A stretch of DNA of 62,792 nt from an uncultured Clostridia bacterium (GTDB taxonomy: Bacteria; Bacillota; Clostridia; TANB77; CAG-508), in NCBI GenBank assembly GCA_944389745.1, contig CALXNM010000006.1, positions 1 to 62,792 of the forward strand, in the 5' to 3' direction. The notes under the pieces were generated by a model. That model saw only the letters and a list, made by a program, of their open reading frames with translations, had not been told where the DNA came from and made no database searches. Below, piece by piece: positions 55,406-62,792 of this stretch. Position numbers and translations under genes: made by a program. The number at the start of each line of letters is the position of its first letter. Positions within the stretch are counted from its first letter, which is position 1.

Positions 55406-56389
55406 TTATGAGCAATATCTACAAAGTATTGATTCTAAGCCAATATTAATATCAATTAAACCAACCTTGTAATTTGCATCTAAGTTTACAAATTCATCCA
55501 TAATTTTTTCAATCTCTTCTTTTGTAAAATATCTTGCTTGAGTTTTATATTTATTTATTAAAAACATTTGATTTGGTTTAAGTTTCATGCTTGTTGCTAA
55601 ATCTTTTCTATATTCCTCTGCAATTTTTACTATATATAGCTTTTTAAAGTGATTATATAAAGTAATCAGTATTTTTTGAATTGGTTCTCTTTCGTAAATT
55701 AAATTCTTTAAAACCTCCATTGCTTCTTTTATATCTTTTTTTCCTAAATTATCTGTTAAATCAAATATTACACTATCCATTTGTTTTATTGTTAATAAAT
55801 CTATTTCGTTTTTTGTTATTACTCCATTTGGTCCAACGTATTCTATTAACTTTCTAATTTCATTTATTAAATCTTGCATATTAGTGCCAACACATTCTAC
55901 AAAATACCTAGCAGACATGTTATCTATTTTTACCTTATATGCCATACATAATTTTTGTATATTTTGCATGGCCTCTGGAAGCTTAAGTACACTAAACTCT
56001 TTTACTTCTCCTAATTTATCAATTGTTTTGTATAGAGTATTTTTTTCAGCAGTTTCTTCAACAAAAACAAGTTCTACCGCTTCGTTTATTAAATCTATAT
56101 TTTCTGTTATATATTCCGCTATTTTTTTCGACAGATTAATTAATGCAAGCTCCTGACCTTTTGCTGTCTTTTTCTCTTTACTAAAAAGCCCTGTATTTTT
56201 TGCAATAATGAACTTTTTTTCATAGCCAAAAGCAGGAGTTTCAATATCAGATATTAACTCTTTTACATTAGTTTCATCTATTTGTATATAGTTAATACCT
56301 TGTATCAATTCTCCAAATTCTTTTTTTATTTTCTTTAATCTTGTTTCTAATAAATAAGTTTCTTCTCCATACAGTAATTTAACTGACAT
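55406..56389 (-). CDS. holA: DNA polymerase III delta subunit
   Basis: This 327-residue clamp-loader subunit starts MSVKLLYGEETYLLETR. The fold is the usual three-domain delta. PEAMQNIQKL and IEYVGPNGVITKNEIDLLT lie at expected places, and the end is GLIDINIGLESILCR. The ATG at 56389 follows AGAGG; a TTG further upstream does not. Confidence 0.9.
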   Translation of the reverse strand: MSVKLLYGEETYLLETRLKKIKKEFGELIQGINYIQIDETNVKELISDIETPAFGYEKKFIIAKNTGLFSKEKKTAKGQELALINLSKKIAEYITENIDLINEAVELVFVEETAEKNTLYKTIDKLGEVKEFSVLKLPEAMQNIQKLCMAYKVKIDNMSARYFVECVGTNMQDLINEIRKLIEYVGPNGVITKNEIDLLTIKQMDSVIFDLTDNLGKKDIKEAMEVLKNLIYEREPIQKILITLYNHFKKLYIVKIAEEYRKDLATSMKLKPNQMFLINKYKTQARYFTKEEIEKIMDEFVNLDANYKVGLIDINIGLESILCRYCS

Positions 56390-56465
56390 AAATTTCCTCT
56401 TTTCAAACAATTTTTATTATCAATGCAATATATATTACATTGATTAATTTACAAATTTAACTAGT

Positions 56466-56951
56466 CTAAAGTTTAACAGAAAATTTAGATGAATGTGCAT
56501 GGCAAATTGCTGCTGCCATACTATCTGTAGTATCATCAAGCTTTGGTAGCTTATCAACTCCCAAAATAGTTTTTACCATTTTTTGAACTTGTATCTTATC
56601 TGCTCTACCATAACCTACTACAGCTTGTTTTATTTGAAGTGGAGTATACTCATATGTAGGAATGTTTTTTCTACATCCTACAACAAGTATTACTCCTCTT
56701 GCTTGTGCAACATTAATTGCTGTTTTTGCATTATTATTGAAGAACAATTCTTCTACTGATATTGCATCTGGTTCATATGTATCAATTATTTCCTCTAGGT
56801 CATTGTTTAATTTTAAAAGTCTTAAAGGAAATGATTCTCCTGCTTTAGTAAGTACTGCTCCAGATGTTATAAGTTTAAATTTATTTCCAATATAATCTAT
56901 TACACTATATCCTGTTATTGCAAATCCAGGATCTATTCCAAGTATTCTCAT
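56466..56951 (-). CDS. ruvC: Holliday junction resolvase RuvC
   Basis: At 161 residues it has the active-site acidic residues in ILGIDPGFAITGYSV, SVEELFFNNNAKTAINVAQ and KLDDTTDSMAAAICHA. It cuts Holliday junctions with RuvAB. It is separated from ruvB by 11 kb here. Confidence 0.96.
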   Translation of the reverse strand: MRILGIDPGFAITGYSVIDYIGNKFKLITSGAVLTKAGESFPLRLLKLNNDLEEIIDTYEPDAISVEELFFNNNAKTAINVAQARGVILVVGCRKNIPTYEYTPLQIKQAVVGYGRADKIQVQKMVKTILGVDKLPKLDDTTDSMAAAICHAHSSKFSVKL

Positions 56952-57000
56952 ATTATATACCTTCTTCTTGTATTTTTCTTTTGAAACTTCATATATAATT

Positions 57001-59031
57001 TTATTTAGTTACTATTCTTAATACCTCTGCAACACTCCAAGCTTGAGCAATAGTTCCTTGAGGCATATATTTTCTCTTTTCTATATCATATAGCTCACAA
57101 ATACTTCCAACTGAATTTCCATTTTCAACTTCTTTTGAAAATGTTTTCTTAGTAGTTTCAATAAAAGCTTCTAACTTTTCTTCCAATTCTTTTTTTGCCT
57201 TTTTGCCACTCTCGTTTTTTATCATATTTCTTAAACTATCATAATACAAGCCTAAAAGCCATGGCCATATAACTCCTTGGTGATAGCTCATATCTCTTTT
57301 CATCATATCACCTTCATATCTATCTATATAACCTGGTTCTCCTTTAGCAAGTGTTTTTAATCCATATGGTGTAAGTAATTTTTTCTCCACTGTAGAAAGA
57401 ATTTGTTTAGCTTCTTCACTATTAGGATCTATAACTGGATATGATAAAGAAAGTGCAAATAATTGATTAGGTCTTATTTTAGAATCACCTAAAACATCAT
57501 ATAGACATTTTCTTCTTTTATTAAAGAATTTTTCGTTAAAACTCTTTTTACATTTTTTAGCAAGGTCTGCATATTTTTTTGCTTTATCTTTACCTTTTAT
57601 TAAGCCTGTTAATTCTTCCATTACTTTAAGTGCGTTATACCATAAGCTATTAATTTCAACAGCTTTTCCATTTCTTGGAGTAACAACAAATTCTCCAATT
57701 TTAGCATCCATCCAAGTATTTTGAATTTTTTCAGTTCCTGATGAAATTAATCCATCTGTATCTAGATAAATATTATTTCCATCAATATCTATTCTATCTT
57801 GATATGCTGTTATGATTTTTAATAATGATTGATATATATTTTCTTTTACCCATTCATAATCCCCAGTATAGTTTAAGAACTTTTTAACTTGCTCAAATAA
57901 TAAAAGTGATGCATCTGCACTATTATATAATGGTCTAGAATCAAAGCCAGAATATCCATTTGGAACTAGCCCATATTTTATATCTCTTATACATGTAAGA
58001 AGCACTTCTTTTGCTTCTCTATACCTTTTGGTCTTTAAAAATAATCCTTCAAAAGATATTAAAGTATCTCTACCCCAATCTAAAAACCAATGATATCCTG
58101 CAATTACTGTATATAAAGCAAATGAAGGTCTGTACACTACAAAATTATCTGTAGCAAGAATAAGGTCTTTTAAGAATTTACCATATTCTTTATCTTTTGC
58201 CTCTTTCTTATTTTCATTTAATAGTTCTGAATGATCTATAATAGTACATAATCTTAAAATCTCTTTATTTATTAATTGTTTACCATCTATTTCTTCTATG
58301 TTTTCCTCTAATGAACATACAAATGTAAAGCTCTTTTCTTTATTTGGTTCAATATCTACTTCATATACTCCAGGAACAGCATGATTTTCTAATGGCCCTT
58401 GTCCTCTTTTTTCCTCTTCAATATAGTACATATCATAAAACATATCATCTTGATGTTCTATATATTTGCCTTCTTTAAAAAACATATATACAGGATACTG
58501 TGAATTTTTATCAATTATTAATTTTACTTTATTTTTATCTATTTGTTGATTAACATCTATTTTATCTTCATTGTTTGTAGTATGGAATCCTCTAAAGTTA
58601 ACTACTGGTGCTAATTTCATTTTTACTTTTTTATCTGTATTTTTTATATTATAATATACTGCCACTGTATTTTTTCCATAATCCATACATATATATTTCT
58701 TAATTATTATACCTTCAACCTCATATGTAAATATTGGAACAAATTCTTTTTGGAATTCAATTTGATTTTTGTATCCATCAGATATATAGTTTTTGCACAT
58801 ATTGGTATATAAGTTATATTCTTTTTCTCCTATTACAATACTTTCATCTAATTTTGAAAGTATTACTTGTCTATCTCCTGGTGGCATTAAAGGAGCTATT
58901 AAAAGTCCATGATATTTACGAGTATTAACTCCAATAATTGTAGAACTACTATATCCTCCAATCCCATTTGTTATAAGCCACTCCTTTTTTAAACCATTTT
59001 CTAAAGATAAATCTGCTTTATTATATTTCAT
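57001..59031 (-). CDS. Glycogen debranching enzyme (amylo-alpha-1,6-glucosidase)
   Basis: This 676-residue protein has an N-terminal beta domain (KKEWLITNGIGGYSSSTIIG, NTRKYHGLLIAPL) and a GH133-type (alpha/alpha)6 catalytic domain. HWFLDWGRDTLISFEGL holds catalytic acids, and NGYSGFDSRPLYNSADASL and YHQGVIWPWLLG follow. It trims branches from storage polysaccharide. Confidence 0.92.
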   Translation of the reverse strand: MKYNKADLSLENGLKKEWLITNGIGGYSSSTIIGVNTRKYHGLLIAPLMPPGDRQVILSKLDESIVIGEKEYNLYTNMCKNYISDGYKNQIEFQKEFVPIFTYEVEGIIIKKYICMDYGKNTVAVYYNIKNTDKKVKMKLAPVVNFRGFHTTNNEDKIDVNQQIDKNKVKLIIDKNSQYPVYMFFKEGKYIEHQDDMFYDMYYIEEEKRGQGPLENHAVPGVYEVDIEPNKEKSFTFVCSLEENIEEIDGKQLINKEILRLCTIIDHSELLNENKKEAKDKEYGKFLKDLILATDNFVVYRPSFALYTVIAGYHWFLDWGRDTLISFEGLFLKTKRYREAKEVLLTCIRDIKYGLVPNGYSGFDSRPLYNSADASLLLFEQVKKFLNYTGDYEWVKENIYQSLLKIITAYQDRIDIDGNNIYLDTDGLISSGTEKIQNTWMDAKIGEFVVTPRNGKAVEINSLWYNALKVMEELTGLIKGKDKAKKYADLAKKCKKSFNEKFFNKRRKCLYDVLGDSKIRPNQLFALSLSYPVIDPNSEEAKQILSTVEKKLLTPYGLKTLAKGEPGYIDRYEGDMMKRDMSYHQGVIWPWLLGLYYDSLRNMIKNESGKKAKKELEEKLEAFIETTKKTFSKEVENGNSVGSICELYDIEKRKYMPQGTIAQAWSVAEVLRIVTK

Positions 59032-59073
59032 TTGTTTCCTCCATACTCTATTTTAAAGTTTTTATCTGCTTTA

Positions 59074-60588
59074 TTAATCTTGTTTTTTTGCATTTTTTTC
59101 TTTTTGCTTTAGTTTTATTTCTGATTCTTTTATTGATTCTATTCTATCACTATATTTTGAAAAGAACTTACTTTTTCTTTGTTTTTTATCTTGTTTTTTA
59201 GCTTTTTTATGATTTTTTAATCTTTGTTCGTTTTCTTTATTTTTTCTCTTTATTGATTTTTTGCTATCTTTTAACTTATTATTAAGCATCATATATTGAG
59301 CATTATTTTCCATGTTGTTAAATTTCAAATCATCACAAATTAATTGTATTACTGTTGCTGCAATAGCATCAGGATTATGACGAATATGTCCATGTTCTAC
59401 ATGAGATAATTTTCTTTGAATCATGTAAATTCCTTCTACTTTAGCTTTTGATACATCTTGCTCTACTATTTCTCTTCCTTCCATGTTATATTTTCTAACA
59501 TATTCTGGAACAATCTCTCCTGTATCATATATACAATATTCAATAACACCTTTACCAACATGCTCATTAATTGCTTTTATATGTTCTGATAAGGTATAAT
59601 TATCAGTTTGTCCTGGCTCTGTCATTAAATTACTTACATATATTTTAAATCCTTTGCTTTCTTTTATTGCCTTAGCTACTCCCTTTACCAAAAGATTAGG
59701 AATAACATTTGTATATAAAGAACCCGGTCCAATTATTATAGCATCGGCTTCTTTAATTGCTTCTATAACACCTGGTGCTGGCTTGCAATTTGATGGAGTT
59801 ATAAATATTCTGCTAATTTTAGAAATTGTTTCACTTGCTTTTTCTGGTATTTTATCTTTGCTTTCAATTACAGTACCATCTTCAAGTTCTGCACATATTT
59901 TAATATTCTCCATTGTTACAGGAAGAACTTTTCCCGTCATGTTAAAAATATTTTCTGATTGTTTTACAGACTCAGCAAAATCTTTATATATATCTTGCAT
60001 TGCAGCAAAATATATATCACTAAAATCAAATCTATTTAATCTTCCATAATTAAATTTATAATTCATTAATCTACCTACAGAAGCTTCATCTTCAGAAAGT
60101 GCAATTATACTGTTCTTTACATCTTCCAAAGGTAACATTGAAAGCTCTTTACTAGATTCTGATTCTGGCTCTCCATAATCAGATACAGTAACAATTGCAG
60201 TTATATTATCAGTGTAATTTTTAAGACCTCTTAGTACAGCATTCAATCCTGTTCCTCCGCCAATTGCGACTATTTTAGGTCCTTGATTATATACCCTTTT
60301 ATTAAATATTAAAGATTTAACATCATTTTTCTCATCTGCTAATCTTTTATCTGTATCCTCAACTAAAATTTCTAAAGTCCTTTTCTGTATAGCTATAATA
60401 CTATAAATTATTAATATAAATCCTACAACAAAAGCAACCGCTATTTTTGCTAGATTTACAAATTCCATTTGTCTACTTGTTAAAACTGATGCCATACCAT
60501 AACAACATAAAATTATACCTATGATTATAAGGAATAGCCATCTTTTAATTTTAGTATTTGCCTTAAACCATCTAAAAAAACCTCTCAT
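59074..60588 (-). CDS. yvcK: YvcK family protein (gluconeogenesis factor, CofD-like fold)
   Basis: This 504-residue protein has two N-terminal membrane helices (about 15-75), then the core: VAIGGGTGLNAVLRGLKNY, IVTVSDYGE, MLPLEDVKNSIIALS, IIGPGSLYTNVIPNLLV and YVSNLMTEPGQTDNYTL. The C-terminal 70 residues are strongly basic and absent from the shorter family members. YvcK supports cell shape and growth on gluconeogenic sources. Confidence 0.9.
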   Translation of the reverse strand: MRGFFRWFKANTKIKRWLFLIIIGIILCCYGMASVLTSRQMEFVNLAKIAVAFVVGFILIIYSIIAIQKRTLEILVEDTDKRLADEKNDVKSLIFNKRVYNQGPKIVAIGGGTGLNAVLRGLKNYTDNITAIVTVSDYGEPESESSKELSMLPLEDVKNSIIALSEDEASVGRLMNYKFNYGRLNRFDFSDIYFAAMQDIYKDFAESVKQSENIFNMTGKVLPVTMENIKICAELEDGTVIESKDKIPEKASETISKISRIFITPSNCKPAPGVIEAIKEADAIIIGPGSLYTNVIPNLLVKGVAKAIKESKGFKIYVSNLMTEPGQTDNYTLSEHIKAINEHVGKGVIEYCIYDTGEIVPEYVRKYNMEGREIVEQDVSKAKVEGIYMIQRKLSHVEHGHIRHNPDAIAATVIQLICDDLKFNNMENNAQYMMLNNKLKDSKKSIKRKNKENEQRLKNHKKAKKQDKKQRKSKFFSKYSDRIESIKESEIKLKQKEKNAKKQD

Positions 60589-60599
60589 TGTAATATCTC

Positions 60600-61592
60600 C
60601 TACTCTCCTATAATTTCAATTTCTAAACTAATAACTTTTCCTGTTTTTTTAAACACTTCATCTTTCACATAATTAATTAAATCTATTATGTCTTGTGCTG
60701 TTGCATCTCCTGTGTTTATTATAAATCCTGCGTGCTTCTCTGAAACCTTGGCTCCTCCTATTTGTTTTCCTTTTAGTCCACATTCATCTATTAGTTTAGC
60801 TGTTATATAATTATCTCCTCTTTTAAAAGTACTTCCAGCGCTTGGAAAACTAGGTTGTGTATCTTTTCTCAATTTTGCTATTTCTTCCATTTTATTTTTT
60901 ATCTCTTCAGTTTTACCATGTTGTAGCTTAAATTTTGTTTCTAAAATAACATATCTTCTATTGCAAAACACACTATTTCTGTATGAAAATTCTTGTTCCT
61001 CATTTGTTAGTTCAACTATTTCAGGTTTTTTTGATTTTTTTAGAATTTCTTCTAATTCAATATCATCAATATATGTTTTATCTGTTAACTTGTCATATTT
61101 CTTTAAATCTAAACACTTAGTGCTTATTACAATATCTTTCATTTCAGTTCCAAATGCTCCAGCATTCATTTTTATAGCTCCACCTATAGAGCCAGGAATT
61201 CCTGAAGCAAATTCAAAACCTGTAATACCTTTATTCATAAGCTCATGAGAAAGAAATGCAAGATTAACCCCTGCACCTGCAGTAACAATAACTGAATTAT
61301 CCTCTGCATCTTCTATCTTAATATCCTTAAAATCTATATTTAAAACAAATCCCCTAATTCCTTTATCTCTAACTAAAACATTACTTCCATTACCTATAAT
61401 AGTTATATGATTATTAGTTTTTCTAGCTACTTTTATAACATATTTTAATTCTTCTATATTCTTAATCTTAACAAAAATATCAGCATTCCCACCAACTTTA
61501 AAACTAGTATGTTTACTCATTGGTTCATTCATATGTATTTGTTCTGCTGGAATCTCTTCTGTTAATTTTTGACATAATTCTAAAATTTTCAA
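60600..61592 (-). CDS. murB: UDP-N-acetylenolpyruvoylglucosamine reductase
   Basis: At 330 residues it has the FAD domain with SKHTSFKVGGNADIF, ITIIGNGSNVLVRDKGI and FASGIPGSIGGAIKMNAGAF. The catalytic region has EQEFSYRNSVF, PSAGSTFKRGDN with the active Ser, and the terminal Glu in LEIEIIGE. It makes UDP-MurNAc for peptidoglycan. Confidence 0.96.
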   Translation of the reverse strand: MKILELCQKLTEEIPAEQIHMNEPMSKHTSFKVGGNADIFVKIKNIEELKYVIKVARKTNNHITIIGNGSNVLVRDKGIRGFVLNIDFKDIKIEDAEDNSVIVTAGAGVNLAFLSHELMNKGITGFEFASGIPGSIGGAIKMNAGAFGTEMKDIVISTKCLDLKKYDKLTDKTYIDDIELEEILKKSKKPEIVELTNEEQEFSYRNSVFCNRRYVILETKFKLQHGKTEEIKNKMEEIAKLRKDTQPSFPSAGSTFKRGDNYITAKLIDECGLKGKQIGGAKVSEKHAGFIINTGDATAQDIIDLINYVKDEVFKKTGKVISLEIEIIGE

Positions 61593-61623
61593 AGTTAAGT
61601 CCCCCTATTCAAAATCCACATAA

Positions 61624-61652
61624 ATTTTATCATTTTTAAGCAAATATTACAA
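61624..61652 (-). promoter_or_regulatory. Promoter of murB
   Basis: TTGTAA, 17 bases, TAAAAT on the minus strand, about 35 bases before the murB start. Confidence 0.65.
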
Positions 61653-61711
61653 TAGTAAATAGTAAAAGGAATTTTAATTTTTAAGCAAAAATTTAAATTA
61701 ATGTTTTGAAC

Positions 61712-61740
61712 TTTGTTTTTTAATTGTTTTATGTTATAAT
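61712..61740 (+). promoter_or_regulatory. Candidate promoter of coaD
   Basis: A TATAAT at 61735-61740 follows a weak TTGTTT 16 bases upstream. The region to coaD is A/T-rich and has no other gene. Confidence 0.55.
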
Positions 61741-61847
61741 TTCATTGCTTAATTAAAATTATAATTGATTTAAACAAACTAAATTTAATTTGTACTTGTT
61801 TAATTTAACTTATTTTATTACTATATATATTTAATTTGGAGGTTAAT

Positions 61848-62321
61848 ATGAAAAAAGCATTTTACCCAGGAAGTTTTGATCCATTTACAAATGGTCATTT
61901 ACATGTAGTAAGAACAGCATGCAAACTTTTTGATAAAGTAATTATCGGTATTGGAACAAATATACAAAAAGAAAGAAGATTTTCAAATACTCTTATGAAA
62001 GAAGCAATTGAAAAAACTTTAAAAGAAAGAAAAATTACTAATGTAGAAGTAATTATATATGATGGATTATCTGTAGATGTTGCAAAAGAATTAGATTGTA
62101 ATTTTATGGTTCGTGGTCTAAGAAATGATATGGATTATCAATATGAAGAAAATTTAGCACAAATTAATGAAGAAATATCTGGCTTAGATACAATCTATAT
62201 ACGTTCAGGATTCTTAGGATTTATTAGTTCTAGTATGGTTGTTGAATTACTTCAAAATAATAAGGATGTAAGTAAATATCTTCCAAAAGAAATATATATG
62301 GCTATAAAAGAAGATATATAA
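61848..62321 (+). CDS. coaD: Phosphopantetheine adenylyltransferase
   Basis: At 157 residues it has YPGSFDPFTNGHLHVVRTA with the T/HxGH nucleotidyl-transfer motif, VIGIGTN, FMVRGLRNDMDYQYEE, and IRSGFLGFISSSMV at the C-terminus. It makes dephospho-CoA. The ATG at 61848 follows GGAGG at five bases; the TTG four codons upstream overlaps that site. It is the only intact gene on the plus strand here. Confidence 0.96.
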   Translation: MKKAFYPGSFDPFTNGHLHVVRTACKLFDKVIIGIGTNIQKERRFSNTLMKEAIEKTLKERKITNVEVIIYDGLSVDVAKELDCNFMVRGLRNDMDYQYEENLAQINEEISGLDTIYIRSGFLGFISSSMVVELLQNNKDVSKYLPKEIYMAIKEDI

Positions 62322-62333
62322 ATAAAATAAAAA

Positions 62334-62366
62334 AAGAAACAAGTGAATTGCTTCATCTTGTTTCTT
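62334..62366 (+). terminator. Terminator of coaD
   Basis: AAGAAACAAG and CTTGTTTCTT pair around a 13-base loop, with a T-rich tail, just past the coaD stop codon. Confidence 0.85.
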
Positions 62367-62372
62367 CATTTT

Positions 62373-62448
62373 TGGCTCCTCATGTTGGACTCGAACCAAC
62401 GACCTATCGGTTAACAGCCGAGCGCTCTACCAACTGAGCTAATGAGGA
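62373..62448 (-). tRNA. tRNA-Asn (anticodon GTT)
   Basis: A 76-base cloverleaf on the minus strand: acceptor TCCTCAT/ATGAGGA, D-loop AGCTCAGTTGGTAGAGC, anticodon arm with CTGTTAA, T-arm GTTCGAGTCC, encoded CCA end. Confidence 0.97.
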
Positions 62449-62455
62449 ATATAAA

Positions 62456-62570
62456 CTGGCGACAACCTATTTTCTCAACAGGGTAACCCGTAAATATCGT
62501 CGGCACATTGGAGCTTGACTTCTGTGTTCGGGATGGGAACAGGTATTTCCTCCATGTCATAATCACCAGA
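62456..62570 (-). rRNA. 5S ribosomal RNA
   Basis: About 115 bases with the conserved core CCCATCCCGAACACAGAAGT and complementary ends (TCTGGTGA and TCGCCAG). It follows the tRNA-Asn by a few bases in the rRNA operon. Confidence 0.95.
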
Positions 62571-62770
62571 AAATTTATTTCAATACAAACTACAATAACT
62601 TCTTAAAGTAATTTGTACGAATTAACTTGATTGTTGGTTTATTAAGTGTACTTTATTAGTATAATACTTTATTTAAAATTATGCAAGTACTTTTACTAAT
62701 TTTTTTAATTTTTTTATAGCACACTCAAAAATACATAGAGAATAATTTAGGTTCATATATTTTAATTTGT

Positions 62771-62792
62771 GGTTAAGCCCTCGATTTATTAG
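62771..62792 (-). rRNA. 3' end of 23S rRNA (partial)
   Basis: CTAATAAATCGAGGGCTTAA resembles the conserved 23S 3' end (CTAATAGGTCGAGG, then CTTAACC). The rest lies beyond the window. It is about 200 bases upstream of 5S on the minus strand, in a normal 23S-5S order. Confidence 0.75.

Overview
The window looks like a chromosomal segment of an uncultured, very AT-rich, low-GC Gram-positive bacterium, most likely an anaerobic spore-forming member of the Clostridia. The evidence is the base composition, a T-box in front of pheST, sporulation genes (spoIIM, gpr, a spo0E-like gene) and Gram-positive envelope genes (LTA-synthase-like, LCP, CpsB, an LPQTG protein). Nearly all genes lie on the minus strand. 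Only a damaged lysR-type gene and coaD are on the plus strand.

Layout: 0-2.4 kb, an ECF sigma factor with anti-sigma and secreted-protein genes. 2.6-6.6 kb, pheST with a complete T-box leader and promoter. 6.6-13.9 kb, accessory enzymes (DUF1848, DUF5131, acetyltransferases, esterase, ComB-like, flavin reductase). 14-15.8 kb, a patch of decayed genes with internal deletions. 15.8-18.8 kb, a copper operon (csoR-copZ-copA) whose promoter carries a CsoR-type operator. 19-23 kb, nnrD, an EAL protein, a split patatin and a broken acetyltransferase. 23-28 kb, rny, xerD-type recombinase, spoIIM and a PHP endonuclease. 28-33 kb, a helicase with a seven-unit C-terminal repeat array plus small unknown genes. 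33-47.6 kb, polA, glycosyltransferase-like membrane proteins, LTA synthase, queH, ruvB, wecA/tagO, rpiA. 47.7-53.9 kb, gpr, a helix-turn-helix repeat protein, cpsB, an LPQTG protein, a spo0E-like gene, LCP. 54-62 kb, an FAD oxidoreductase, holA, ruvC, debranching enzyme, yvcK, murB, coaD. 62.3-62.8 kb, tRNA-Asn, 5S rRNA and the 3' tip of 23S rRNA.

Main discovery: four unrelated genes are each broken only by +1 frame changes, and every one of the ten frame changes falls exactly on an in-frame CGG codon followed by A. Skipping one C (CGG A.. read as GGA) restores the helicase (1106 aa, seven sites), an EAL/GGDEF protein (500 aa), WecA/TagO (390 aa, restoring its PRLGGLA motif) and a helix-turn-helix repeat protein (654 aa). 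A hand scan found about seventy CGG triplets on the coding strand of minus-strand genes. The only in-frame ones are these ten, and no intact gene uses CGG as a sense codon. This suggests that CGG is not read as arginine here and that CGGA is a +1 frameshift signal or a natural four-base codon, probably giving glycine. All counts and frames were worked out by hand from this window only.
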